Shown here one piece after another: positions 45,001 through 53,986 of a stretch of DNA of 64,000 nucleotides. Source of the stretch: an uncultured Christensenella sp. (lineage in GTDB: Bacteria; Bacillota; Clostridia; Christensenellales; UBA1242); NCBI GenBank assembly GCA_910584295.1, contig CAJTYR010000005.1:31478-95477 (forward strand), written 5' to 3'. The notes under the pieces are model-generated. The model was not told where the DNA came from, searched no databases, and saw nothing but the letters and a program-made list of their open reading frames with translations. The stretch's first letter is position 1. Each line of letters opens with the position of its first letter. Position numbers and translations under genes: made by a program.

Positions 45001-48000
45001 TTGCAAAACATGAATACACATACCATGTTTCACCATTTATACGAATCTCTGTATGCATAGTTCCTGTAGGAGCTGTTTCTCCATCACCAACGACAACAGC
45101 CCTACTATCTTTTGAAAGGAGAACAACACCTGAATAAAGATTTTCACTGGAAGCACTTTCAATATTCTTTACTCCACTGAAATATCCAACATAAGCATCA
45201 CCTTTGTTTACCTTTACAAATCTCTCAAGACTTCCATCAGGTTTTTTGAAAGTTGCGACCTCTCCGGTTTCATTCATCAAACTTGCTGAAACTGGAGCGA
45301 ACATTTCTTTCGTTTCCAATGCCTCTACAGGACTAAACGTTGGTCTATTATAATCGCCATCAACCTTCCAATTAAGTTCTGTTCCAAGTTTGACATAATT
45401 ATTTGCGTCAAGCTTGATTTCCTTTCCATCATAATAACTTACAACAACTCTGCTTGTGAGATTTGGTGAAATATTGAAGATTTCACTTTCATCAGCAATT
45501 TTGTATGCATTATCATTTGCTTGAGCCCCTTCAAGAGTTCTGAAAGTTGCAGTATAATCAAAGTCTATGAAACTCTTTCCAAGATCAACATTTGAAGCCA
45601 TTCCACGATTTGTAACAGTGATTGGAATTATTTTGTTTTCTGCTGGATTGGTTCTGTTTGTCAATCTGACATAATAAGTCGCACCAGTAACAGCAGAATT
45701 TTTAAACACAAAATTGAGCAATCTGTTTTGAGTAAAGAGAGTTTGTTCGTCACTCAACGCCAAATCTTCTGCAAAAACAGATTCTCTGTTGAGATTGTAG
45801 TTTGGAGTGTTTGTTGTCACTTTGACAATTGCATCATTGATGATAACAACGGTGTATTGTGTCAAAACTTCATTAACTTTCACATCGAAAGTCACACTTC
45901 CAGTTTCTCCGGTGTTCAAAAGAGTGAATGTCAAATCAACCTTTCCGTCTTCTGAGTCTTTCAAAACAACCTTATCAGAAGAGTCTCCTGTGATTGATTT
46001 TATTGTATCATCTGCTTGTGCAAAACTGATTTCAACATTTGTCACACTTGAGACTGAAACTTGCCAACTCTTTTTGATGTTTGAAACAATTTCTCCTTCA
46101 ACTGTTTTGGCAACATTCACAACTCCAATTCTTGGATTGCTTGAGAATGTTGCTGGTGAATTGAAGAAGTCTTCAAAGGTCTTCGATTTTCTTTGTCCTT
46201 CAGCGTCTGTTTTTAATGTAGCTGAAATATATTCTGTTTTTGATGGGTTTTCCTCATCTCCGTCTGGAGTTGGATAATTTGCATTAACATCAACATTTCT
46301 GTCGGCTGTAAATCTGTATTTCACTTCAAATCTTGCGATTTCTTTAATTTTTCCATCTTTTCTAAATTGTGAAATAACATTTAAAGTTTTGATTATTCCT
46401 TGGCTTTCGCTTCCAACATTATCTGGAGAGATTGTCACTCTTGGAGTCTTATCTTCTTCAGTGGCAAGGTCTGCAACTTCATAGCCATCTCCAGAAACAA
46501 ATCTATACATTGTGTTTGGAGTTGAGATAAGTTCAACTGTGCTTGGCAATGTAGTTGAAGTGAAATCTTTTGGTGTGATGACAGAATTAACATCTCCCTC
46601 ATCAATCTTTACATCAAATTCGACTTGCCCATATCTCTTGTTCATATCTTGAACTTGTCTTGGTGTTTTTTCACTGAATGATGCAGAAACATTAAATGAT
46701 TCAGAGAATGTGAACACTGAAACATTTGCCAAATCGTCCTTTGGAGCAGATTCGATCATAATATCAAAATCAAGTTTGATGTCTGAAACAAGTGGAGCAA
46801 TTTCCAACTTGATTGCATTATAGTTTAGAACCTCATCAACCAAAGAAATTTCTCCGGTCAAGGAAACAACATCAGAAATCTTCAGTGAAACACACTCATA
46901 GTAAGTAGTTTTCTCGTCAAATTTTGCTTCATCTTCAAACTCTACCTTTGTATACTTCCCATATGCAAGAATATAGTAATCCTCACCATCAATTGGAGTT
47001 TTGTCATCTGTAACAAAGTAATAAGTTCTGTATGGGTCAAAGCCATTCTTAAGTTTCATTGAAACTTTTGTAATTTGTCTGCTATCTCCCTTTGTTGTTG
47101 GACCAGAGAAAAGTTCACTGAAATCATATTGTTTTCCGCTTGCAAGATCTCTCTTTTCAACATTCCATTCAAAATAGCTTTCCGCTTTCAGTGCAACTTT
47201 AATAATCACACCTTCGCTTGCATAGAAACCGAGTTCAAACTCACTGTTCTTTGAGATGTTTGCTTTTGCTTTCAAAGCAACTGTCTTATATGGCGTTCTA
47301 TTCATTTCATAATATGTTACACCACTTTCAAATTTCGCACCAACTGTGTATCTTGGCAAATATTCTCCAGCAACTTCAACAAAATATGTTTTTCCAGAAA
47401 CAAGATCTGTGTCCGCCGTCCTTTCGAATGTTTTCTCATAATAAGAAGTTATATTTTCAACAACAGGATTTTCAACCAATTTATAAACCCCGCCATCAAG
47501 ACTGAAATATGCCTTTCCGTCAACAATCGCTTCATCCGCAGTCTTCACATATTTTCTTTCAAAATAATCTCCGATTTCGGATGTAACTGCCAAAGGAACT
47601 TCAACATAGTCAGATCCTTCCAAAGTATAATATTTTTTATTTCTCTTTGTAACTTCGTCAGAAGTGATTGAATATTCCTGTCTACCTTCTGCCAAGAAAT
47701 CAAATTGAATATCTTCAAGGCGAATGCCATACTTAACATATCCAGCAACGCCAGTTATTGGAAGAGATTCAAACTCTCCCCAAACATATCCATCATCCCC
47801 CAATTCAAGCTCGTTAAATTCAGAACCTTCATAAGTGATGAATGTCTTGGTTGCATCATCCACAACACGATTAACAACACTTGCATAAACCCAATCGGTT
47901 TTGTCCACAAGAATGACATCTTCGGAAAGCGTGATATCTTGCAACCCTTCAACTTTCAAAGTTGTTCCTTCTGCAAGCCAAACCTTCTTGAACATCAAAG

Positions 48001-51000
48001 CATCCAAGAGGTCTAGTTTGTTTCCCTTGATGTATGAACCAAAATTGATCATATCCCCAGTTACATTGCCGTCAATTGGCTGAATGATTGGAATGTATGT
48101 CTGCTCATTGCTTCCTGCAATAATTGTGTCGACATATAGCCTTTCATTGTTTCCATCTTGATCAACTTTATTTGAGTCTTTAACTTGATCACGATAGAGA
48201 GAAACTTCAAAATCTCTCGCTTGATTTATCTTGATTGTGTACCTCATTGAAGAACCAACAACTTCCAAATCGTCTACAGTCCAATATTTTTCAATGACAA
48301 TTGTGTTGACTGATCCAACTGCAGATGAATTTCTGTAGGCAATATTAAGCAACGATCCGTCAAACGAAACATTGACATTGGTTGAGGCTTCAACCAATCT
48401 GTATGCCCACTTAATTGCGCCACTTGGCTTTTCAATCCATTTGATTTCATCAAAACGATATCCAGAGTAACGTCCACTGTTTGATGAATTAAACTTTTCT
48501 TCCAAGTCAATTGAATAGGTCAATGTTTCAGCATTATATGCACTTGAAGTGGTGTCAAGGAATTCTCCATAGACAGCACCCTCCTCTTCTGAAAAATCGT
48601 TGTATGGATAGTTAACTTTTCCAATTTCAAAATTTGGCGCAACTTTGATGCGATAGAGCCAACTATAAGTTGATACATTGACACCAACAGTGCTTAATGT
48701 AAATTTCAAAACAATATAGCCTGAAATTTCTTTTTCCATGCTGTTGATCTTAAGCATGCCATTTTCGTATGAAGCAAGATTTTCAACATATCCATCCACA
48801 CCACTCGTAAGGATTTCCACTGTTGGAATTCTTGTTCCTGCTTGTGAAATATCATAATAGAAACCTGCTTCTGGAGCATTTTTCTCATAGTAAGAACCAA
48901 TCTTTGCAACATCTGGGGTCTCAACTACTACAAATTGAGTACCAGTTCCAACTGTCTTTTGTTCGTAATATGTTTTACCATCAACAAGTGCGGTATCTTT
49001 TGTTGGCGCAAATTCTTGACTTATGTCATGCAAAATCTTGTAAACTTGTCCAGCTTTCAGTGTTTCATAAATACCATTTTCCTCAAGGTCTGAAACATTT
49101 GCTGAAATCAATTTATCAAAATCAATCGCAGTATAAACTTTTTCATAATATGTTGACAAATCTGCTGCAACAGGATTTTCAACAACGAGGAATTTTCCTT
49201 CAGTCTCAACATAGTAGGTTTTGTCTTCAACAATTGCCGTATCATTTGTTTTCTCAAATGATTCTTTTTGGAATGTGTTGAATGAATTGTTATTGTTTGT
49301 GTAATATACAAAGTTTTCTCCAAGATTTGAAACAGTCACACCTAAATTGAGAGTAATCTCAAGTTTATTCTTTGCATAATCTTCAACTGTCTTGCCCACA
49401 ATCACGGCATTTTCATGATCAATAAAGGCTGGGGTTCTGACATTGATACCAGTGCCACTTGCATTCTTGGTGATGTTTTTGCTTCCTTCAACAACACTCT
49501 TAACATTAAACAGATAATTCTTTTTGCCATCAGCACCGGCAACATAAGCAATCTCATAACTTGCACCAGCACGCATCAACAAACGAAGTTCACCTTGATA
49601 TGTGATTACGCTTGCATCAGGGAAAACCTCTTGAACAAGTTCTTTAACACTTGCCTTGTTATAGCAAACTGAGAAACTTATTTTGATGTGATTTTTGTCA
49701 TTATACTTGACAATCTTTGTGCTGTTGTTTCCATCAATCTTAACTTTAACCGCATCCAAAAGGGAATCTTGAGATGCATAGATTGAGAATGATTGTTCGT
49801 AAGCTTTGAGAACATCCACAGATTTTCCTGTCACAAACAAGAAGTTTCCTGCTGATTCTGAAGCTCCACTTTGAATTGTAATAAATCCATCAGTATCAAC
49901 ATTTTGATAAACCAATGTCTTTGCATCCAAAGTTACATTTCCAATAGAAACAGATTCTTTTATTCCGTTTTTGTAAGAAGTCGCTTTATAAACTGAATAA
50001 TAATCATTGATTTTGCTCTCTTTAATATTATTCAAATCAAGCATTGGATTTTCTTCAAGATTTTCAACTTTTTCTTCAATCAAGATGTTTGGATTTACAT
50101 AAAGATCAACATCTGTATAGAAAGCATAATCTGATCTTACTCCATAATAAAGCCTGATTCTTATCGTTGTGTATTGTCTTACACTTGCAATTTTAAGTCT
50201 AACCTTTCCGTCAACAACAGTGTCAAGACTTGCAATTCCGCTGTTTTCATAGAACACGCCATTGATGTTTGAACTTAAGTCAATGCCCTTTCCAACAAAG
50301 GCATCAGCCCAAGAAAAGTCTTCACTCTTAAATTGAAGATATTCATCCAAATCATAGATTTCATCGGCAAACACAGCCTCTGCCGATCCACTGGTTGGTT
50401 TTGCCAAATAGTCAGAATAACTGTCGTAGTAATTTCCGAAACTTCTGCTGATTTCTATTGTTGAAGAAAGCACAAGATTCAAAGTTACACTATACAAATT
50501 GTTGTTGCTATTTATCTTGAATTTGAGCGTATTCTCAACTTTGAATGGAGCGTTGATCTTCAAGGTTGTTATTGCGATATTTTCGTAAGCAGTGATGTTG
50601 TCTTGCGCAGAAGAACTATCTTCTCCGTTGATTTGCAACATCTTCTTAAGAGAAGTTCCATTCACTCCGCCTTGGAAACCTTGAAGCCAAGTTCCGTCAA
50701 ACATAACTGTATAATCAGAGTTTGGAGCGGTTGAATTTGTTGTGTATATTCTGAACAAATCGCTCAATGTGATTGTCGTGTTTGATTTAACATCTTTCTT
50801 GACAGTCACTTCAGTCACACCTTTTGAAGCAGAAACAAACCTATCATCCTCTTTATAATCAACATCAGTGCTGCTGTCATATTTAACATAATCCAAACCT
50901 TCTGTGTTGACAACAAACGAGAAGAGGTCAGATTGAAGTTCCACTCCTGAAAGAGTACCATCTTCATTGACAGCCATAACCCTTTCGTTTCCATTTTTTC

Positions 51001-53755
51001 TGTCAACAACACAAATCTTAAGTTGTGTTTCCACCACTTTTCCGCTTGTTGAAGCAAAGTCATTGATTTTTACTGGAATTCCATTTTCACTTTCAAACTT
51101 CAAAATAAAGTTGGAATCATTTCTAATTTCATTAAACTGAACGCTGTAAACTCCGTTCTGAGGTTTGATATCTGCACCAAATTGGTCCTTCATAACAAAT
51201 GAAAGTTGTCCATTGAGTTCCGCAATTGTTTCAGTATAACTTGCCTGTGTAAGATTTGTGTTTCCCCAATTGATACGAAGACCATCAGCTCCCGCAGAAA
51301 TATTAACTTCAATTGGACTTGATGTGTTGATAGTGTTGTTGTGTCCGCTGCCAAACTCCAAAGTCTTTGGTTGTTGGAAATAAATATAGAAATAATCAGG
51401 TTGTCCATCAACAATTGGCTCATCCAAACCAACAAGTTTTGATCGAGTTTCCTTTCCATCATCATAAACAAGTTTTAAAGAGATATCTCTTCCTTGGTCA
51501 ACTGCAGTTTTTCCTGCAGAGAAAAGTTCTTCATTGATTGAAACAAACCCCTCAAAAGTTGCGACATTTGCAGTTCTGTTGTCAACAAGTTCGCTTAAGC
51601 TTGACAATTCCATATATTTATCGGAGTATTCGTTTCCATATTGATCACAAACAGCAACTTTTAAAGATTTGTCGTTGAAAGAAGAGTTGAGCTTTTCAAC
51701 ATCTCTGACAATGTCTTCGCTCTTAAGTTGCAAAGTGAATTTAATTCTTTCAATTGTGTCACCTTTTTCATCTTTGTTGATTGCAGGAAGATAAACATGT
51801 CCACCTTTTTCAACAAGAGAATCCTCTCCAAAAAAACTGAAAGTTGGGGTCATATTTGAAATTGAAAGAGTGCTGTCAACATTGATAACTTTTGCTCCAC
51901 TGAAGCAAACAAGTTGATATCTTGTCTTTTCCAAATCTTCGTATTGAATTTCACCATTGACATTTGTTCGAACTAAAGCAGCAATAACAACCACCGAGCC
52001 AGTATAACTTTTCTTGACTGTCAGAATGTTTGTTGCTGGCAATTCATAGAATGTGTAAGAATCCTTAACTGGGATTCCACTGATGTTGTGAGAACTTATG
52101 TTTTTACCCTTATAGTCTTTTGAATATTCCTTGCCTTCTCCACAGTTGAATATTTCTTCAACAGGCACCTGTCCATCTCTTGTGTTGTCATAAAGGAAAT
52201 AAACAACTTTTGAATAAACACTATTTCCAATGTCGGCAGAAAGAGGAAGGTCAGCAGAGATTGGCTTTCCAGAATCATCATAATTGATAACAAGGTCAAG
52301 TTTTTCAGTTGTTAAAGAAACAGAGTTGTTTCCTTCTTTAACAATAACATCAATAGCTTGTTCTTCCACATCCTTAAAGAAAGTTTTCCACAAACCATTT
52401 TCGTCTTTAAAGAAGAAGTTGATTCCCAATTTAAAAGGAGTATTCTCAACAGTGTCAGAAGAGAATGTCCAACGATAGTTTCCATAATCCCCAGAAGAAC
52501 TTGTGTTTGGCAAGATGTAATATTCAACATCTTCTCCCGCTGCGGAATAGTCAAAATCTTTATCAAAAGTCTGCTCTTCAATAACAACATCGTCTCCAGT
52601 TGTCGTCACCTTCATCACTCTTCCACCAATAATGGAGAAGTTTGCTTTTCCCTTTGGGACTTTGATTCCAACTCTGCCAAGCAAGATTTGTGCAGGTTTT
52701 TTATAGCTGTCATAGATGGAAATTCCCAAACTCATGTCATTTGGTCTGTCTGTTGAATTTGCTGAAAGCGTAAATGCTTTGTCTGCATAAACTTCAGCAA
52801 TAGATAAACTTGGTTCAATTCTCACTTCATCAACTTCAATGTCAAGCACTTTGATGAAAGTTCTTGTTGAAATCACCATTGCTTCATTTGCAGGATCTTC
52901 CATAAATTTGATGATCTCGTCCGTTGTTGCGTTTGGATTTTGATCAAAATAAATCTTTTCATAATAAGAATTTTTGAAAGTGTATGCATAGACAGTTGAA
53001 TATTTGCTTCCGCTCACTTCTTCTGCTGTAAATTCTCCTGTTGCTTCGTTATAGGTTATATAATCTGCACCACTGCTTCCCAAAACATTGAAAAAGACTC
53101 TTTTATTTTTCTCTTTGTTGTTGAAAACATATTGACTGTTTTTTGGGTTGAAAATTGCATTCATTTTAAATCTTGAGCCAACAACCACATTTTGAACTTC
53201 GTCAATGCGAGCGATTTGTCCATCACCAACAACAAGTTCTATGCTTGAAACTGGTGTGTCGACTGCAACTACAGCAGTTTTCGTTGGAAGAAGGATGTTT
53301 TGAGATTTTGCTGTTATGTGAGAAAAACCATTGACACTTCCCACAATTTGATTGGATCTGCGAACGAGTTCAACTTTGAAAGGTTTGTTAAGTTCCACTT
53401 CTGCTGGAATTGTAATTGCACCATCTGTGATAAAACCGTTTCTTGTTGTTCCGTTTCGAAGTGAAAGTTCAACTTTGGTTTCTGTCACATCTTTTGTTGT
53501 GCAAGAGATGGTAAGGTAAGAATCGTCAGAGAGAAAATACCAATTGTTTCCATTGATGTTGTCTGCGTATCCTTGTCCATCCACAACTTGTGTGAACGCC
53601 ATATCTTTTGGGTCAACAACCTTTTCATTGAATGTCCCCATAAAAAACAAGACCAAAGTGGTCACACCGGCAACGCCGAAGAGACCTGCAATGACCAACA
53701 AAATCACTTTCCAGAGAGCAAGAGGAGCTCTCGCTTTAAACTTGAAACCTTTCAT
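39062..53755 (-). CDS. Giant membrane-anchored surface protein (about 4,897 aa)
   Basis: One uninterrupted frame of 14.7 kb. The start at 53755 is chosen because AAGGA lies 8 bp upstream; an in-frame ATG 16 codons earlier has no RBS. A basic N-terminus (MKGFKFKARAPLALWK) and one membrane helix (about 15-38) form a signal anchor, so almost all the protein is outside. The remainder is beta-rich, Ser/Thr/Asn/Asp-rich, with few Cys, resembling chains of Ig-like/cadherin-like sandwiches in large adhesins. No LPxTG or C-terminal membrane helix is seen. Short KTYY-type cassettes are scattered through the second and third thirds. It is followed by cls. A role in adhesion or envelope structure is inference. 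Confidence 0.85.
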   Translation of the reverse strand: MKGFKFKARAPLALWKVILLVIAGLFGVAGVTTLVLFFMGTFNEKVVDPKDMAFTQVVDGQGYADNINGNNWYFLSDDSYLTISCTTKDVTETKVELSLRNGTTRNGFITDGAITIPAEVELNKPFKVELVRRSNQIVGSVNGFSHITAKSQNILLPTKTAVVAVDTPVSSIELVVGDGQIARIDEVQNVVVGSRFKMNAIFNPKNSQYVFNNKEKNKRVFFNVLGSSGADYITYNEATGEFTAEEVSGSKYSTVYAYTFKNSYYEKIYFDQNPNATTDEIIKFMEDPANEAMVISTRTFIKVLDIEVDEVRIEPSLSIAEVYADKAFTLSANSTDRPNDMSLGISIYDSYKKPAQILLGRVGIKVPKGKANFSIIGGRVMKVTTTGDDVVIEEQTFDKDFDYSAAGEDVEYYILPNTSSSGDYGNYRWTFSSDTVENTPFKLGINFFFKDENGLWKTFFKDVEEQAIDVIVKEGNNSVSLTTEKLDLVINYDDSGKPISADLPLSADIGNSVYSKVVYFLYDNTRDGQVPVEEIFNCGEGKEYSKDYKGKNISSHNISGIPVKDSYTFYELPATNILTVKKSYTGSVVVIAALVRTNVNGEIQYEDLEKTRYQLVCFSGAKVINVDSTLSISNMTPTFSFFGEDSLVEKGGHVYLPAINKDEKGDTIERIKFTLQLKSEDIVRDVEKLNSSFNDKSLKVAVCDQYGNEYSDKYMELSSLSELVDNRTANVATFEGFVSINEELFSAGKTAVDQGRDISLKLVYDDGKETRSKLVGLDEPIVDGQPDYFYIYFQQPKTLEFGSGHNNTINTSSPIEVNISAGADGLRINWGNTNLTQASYTETIAELNGQLSFVMKDQFGADIKPQNGVYSVQFNEIRNDSNFILKFESENGIPVKINDFASTSGKVVETQLKICVVDRKNGNERVMAVNEDGTLSGVELQSDLFSFVVNTEGLDYVKYDSSTDVDYKEDDRFVSASKGVTEVTVKKDVKSNTTITLSDLFRIYTTNSTAPNSDYTVMFDGTWLQGFQGGVNGTSLKKMLQINGEDSSSAQDNITAYENIAITTLKINAPFKVENTLKFKINSNNNLYSVTLNLVLSSTIEISRSFGNYYDSYSDYLAKPTSGSAEAVFADEIYDLDEYLQFKSEDFSWADAFVGKGIDLSSNINGVFYENSGIASLDTVVDGKVRLKIASVRQYTTIRIRLYYGVRSDYAFYTDVDLYVNPNILIEEKVENLEENPMLDLNNIKESKINDYYSVYKATSYKNGIKESVSIGNVTLDAKTLVYQNVDTDGFITIQSGASESAGNFLFVTGKSVDVLKAYEQSFSIYASQDSLLDAVKVKIDGNNSTKIVKYNDKNHIKISFSVCYNKASVKELVQEVFPDASVITYQGELRLLMRAGASYEIAYVAGADGKKNYLFNVKSVVEGSKNITKNASGTGINVRTPAFIDHENAVIVGKTVEDYAKNKLEITLNLGVTVSNLGENFVYYTNNNNSFNTFQKESFEKTNDTAIVEDKTYYVETEGKFLVVENPVAADLSTYYEKVYTAIDFDKLISANVSDLEENGIYETLKAGQVYKILHDISQEFAPTKDTALVDGKTYYEQKTVGTGTQFVVVETPDVAKIGSYYEKNAPEAGFYYDISQAGTRIPTVEILTSGVDGYVENLASYENGMLKINSMEKEISGYIVLKFTLSTVGVNVSTYSWLYRIKVAPNFEIGKVNYPYNDFSEEEGAVYGEFLDTTSSAYNAETLTYSIDLEEKFNSSNSGRYSGYRFDEIKWIEKPSGAIKWAYRLVEASTNVNVSFDGSLLNIAYRNSSAVGSVNTIVIEKYWTVDDLEVVGSSMRYTIKINQARDFEVSLYRDQVKDSNKVDQDGNNERLYVDTIIAGSNEQTYIPIIQPIDGNVTGDMINFGSYIKGNKLDLLDALMFKKVWLAEGTTLKVEGLQDITLSEDVILVDKTDWVYASVVNRVVDDATKTFITYEGSEFNELELGDDGYVWGEFESLPITGVAGYVKYGIRLEDIQFDFLAEGRQEYSITSDEVTKRNKKYYTLEGSDYVEVPLAVTSEIGDYFERKYVKTADEAIVDGKAYFSLDGGVYKLVENPVVENITSYYEKTFERTADTDLVSGKTYFVEVAGEYLPRYTVGAKFESGVTYYEMNRTPYKTVALKAKANISKNSEFELGFYASEGVIIKVALKAESYFEWNVEKRDLASGKQYDFSELFSGPTTKGDSRQITKVSMKLKNGFDPYRTYYFVTDDKTPIDGEDYYILAYGKYTKVEFEDEAKFDEKTTYYECVSLKISDVVSLTGEISLVDEVLNYNAIKLEIAPLVSDIKLDFDIMIESAPKDDLANVSVFTFSESFNVSASFSEKTPRQVQDMNKRYGQVEFDVKIDEGDVNSVITPKDFTSTTLPSTVELISTPNTMYRFVSGDGYEVADLATEEDKTPRVTISPDNVGSESQGIIKTLNVISQFRKDGKIKEIARFEVKYRFTADRNVDVNANYPTPDGDEENPSKTEYISATLKTDAEGQRKSKTFEDFFNSPATFSSNPRIGVVNVAKTVEGEIVSNIKKSWQVSVSSVTNVEISFAQADDTIKSITGDSSDKVVLKDSEDGKVDLTFTLLNTGETGSVTFDVKVNEVLTQYTVVIINDAIVKVTTNTPNYNLNRESVFAEDLALSDEQTLFTQNRLLNFVFKNSAVTGATYYVRLTNRTNPAENKIIPITVTNRGMASNVDLGKSFIDFDYTATFRTLEGAQANDNAYKIADESEIFNISPNLTSRVVVSYYDGKEIKLDANNYVKLGTELNWKVDGDYNRPTFSPVEALETKEMFAPVSASLMNETGEVATFKKPDGSLERFVKVNKGDAYVGYFSGVKNIESASSENLYSGVVLLSKDSRAVVVGDGETAPTGTMHTEIRINGETWYVYSCFAKNFAIGNLEKVSGTDKAIELSGSTWKECVEELVKKSLHGFKKADEVELKTEDYHKTRTYQIGVQVGDETIVTNSQYSLYLEIEFGVSQNADSGTTYSMREINAGVYASLFDEVDFGIYNTRTGNKYSNSGNAGTDNLLNSGGSVDLKIYGFSDLHITNASGADDLQKAAYEIHNKLKSTAGKDLEKDVVYGTGLNPRVRALENLNDDYGSIDLNYLDHSAVIVNGKVVDYSIHARGANNDGNHVMMRITYTVSFGKNTTPISVAHNLLFKVLPNSSVNFLTRKGSTATTASANIVINGQSYASNQESAFAIENDDGSEADFANEFSLWDISAAGSSNSAITAYLYNNKTLNNANTFTYTYKPDGPKTEYNNFDIGTGLKIVKDSPTSGVPQWEKVLIKELKLGTRKFYIDAKNDFGFKIRFYFTLTATENPQIAKISSEGNVLAEGQAVVVGSQFMNVRPTIVVAESEGSTERRQLLGTLDYKLKAGTTNSYANRISDLPDNITKVILSAQANNGFGTVIKEIKTSGKEVDIWDENNHEEEYKNWWLNGVKGVSAEIDVPDKDTPPSTTNPNPMKKQKMTQNDLANAPISVYVVFDNGEFGTFRNITYKQAGDKDGSTWKDKKIEQVYSTSSGYDEPSLQVDDKMNDDKAKVILRGISAFAFKSTGDDTINALNIDVATGKDKTSGYVSRVNDIKVEGIEFYLGETLLGSAKRGTATAEGNIPLVTSADYKFFDGKAYEYVYEQTNDSSIILGKKYFKEDKTELDYSEIVVKDNQLYLKDSEARVYERVRKAVSGDPTPIDGIGYQQDAFDFIVPVIDSIYFGINESLPNVRMEITLVEGDSNNLEEDVNTCVLSQYVTISRLTKEITFPDKVVDNTPVKVISNEDSKNRKVYNDTLEVILEAGESITFAISDKEFKEVPSEGLIVLQNSSSFARTEYVPISSNIQNLDYNFYSEHKDINDFYVTVVKQTTKDKIEFVYNGEEIAVDESKDPVSKYIETSDISVLSNKTYYIKSGDSYVSKLGSALYSNVASLNNVPEGVTFYELSETGYYVPVANPASGATTYYVEAAALYSQEKYDETSGKTYYTKTGDFFALADKFESGKEYYVRKDLYELAYKRTADTELVKEKEYFTFADGIYKKVEKPEADKLSSYFEVEKSTIYNAKTISQYFEGITLHINDASEFPGKTETLYFLYQGGEKISTSESYGIYFKTKDTSIQEGKKYYEYSGGKYVEVNNPDLSDVTKAYYEFDKQYSNKNMFYQMRKTFQVYPEFEKLESDSIDTSGNIEFKLENYLKVAKTAGETSDFYYIIPREVWGENLKLKNYANVGTAVSNFKGGDKTPAYKYVFEVSKEIEGGAGGAFIDEYGNIITERNFNLQESTITVNVYMKVSGRNGYFDVPSKKLKLGTFRIMLSSRSDWNEISDRRYGNIYTGSENAVLDSGVISVEQGYRLFDYVEGNFKYDEITNYIFDSNETKSSKTIACEVGDTLNFKEIFEEESKDLHNVTYHIVEDKIGNSEANIVYYNNLDSYKIEKEGTHELKLLVTYRDAKSGSTINKAIVKLSVMAYNVLNRTDKVILLDASTYDKTKDTVVVTGKDYFELVDGKYVKADTPDFANKTKTYYEYSPSTYSLGAGDWYSLDLDGNIKLVTDKIGDKTVYVAPETTGIYTESYVAKDSEGVTRVYSFTFYVVSKQHEVKNVVLNQNAPYNLSNLYTGTGYRFYKVTDSKFESGTDHTNKDAEIVEISTENFTYAAHHEAVGNYIVRDPEGEYFRLTVNYKFTASSSPTNSTIFVEAGTKLADALKEQVEKDLAEKKAKVTDVKLIGANGILEEETASANENEFRIDGKNYLVTYTLGDSAQKYFVRYYVTYYVYKDSTNVTIATAPNTNYSLNQANATVIKKMQADGFGVTDNATLTYFQLNENGRAVPVSTISLAALESGNINATYIVQATYTTSTGNGEDQVTTQHSEYYLVNITFTHLT
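40130..49255 (-). repeat. Dispersed KTYY cassettes within the giant gene
   Basis: At least ten segments encode a variable motif T-x-D-x-x-(V/I)-x-(G/D/E)-K-x-Y-(Y/F), followed by a short GxYxxV strand and often (S/T)-x-YYE. Approximate sites are 49140-49255, 48880-49010, 47500-47560, 47280-47430, 46880-47000, 42720-42780, 41940-42010, 41600-41830 (several), 41270-41370 and 40130-40250. They interrupt dissimilar surrounding sequence. Confidence 0.75.
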
Positions 53756-53951
53756 CGATAGAATCCTTAAAACAAATTCGTCAAACAAGCAAACAAACAG
53801 CAACTATTTGAGCAATTTTTATTTAAAATTATTGTTTACATATTTCGACAAAATAATTATACAATTTTAAGACTTATTTTCGCAAGTGTTTATCGAGATT
53901 TTTTATATAAAATAAAATATATATAAATATGTGCCAAAGAAGGCGTTTAAG

Positions 53952-53980
53952 TTGACATCAAAAAAAATATCGTTTATAAT
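53952..53980 (+). promoter_or_regulatory. Consensus promoter ending 6 nt before an ATG
   Basis: TTGACA (53952-53957), 17 bp, TATAAT (53975-53980). The ATG is at 53987, which is the expected transcription start, so the transcript would have no leader. Confidence 0.85.
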
Positions 53981-53986
53981 CAACAT

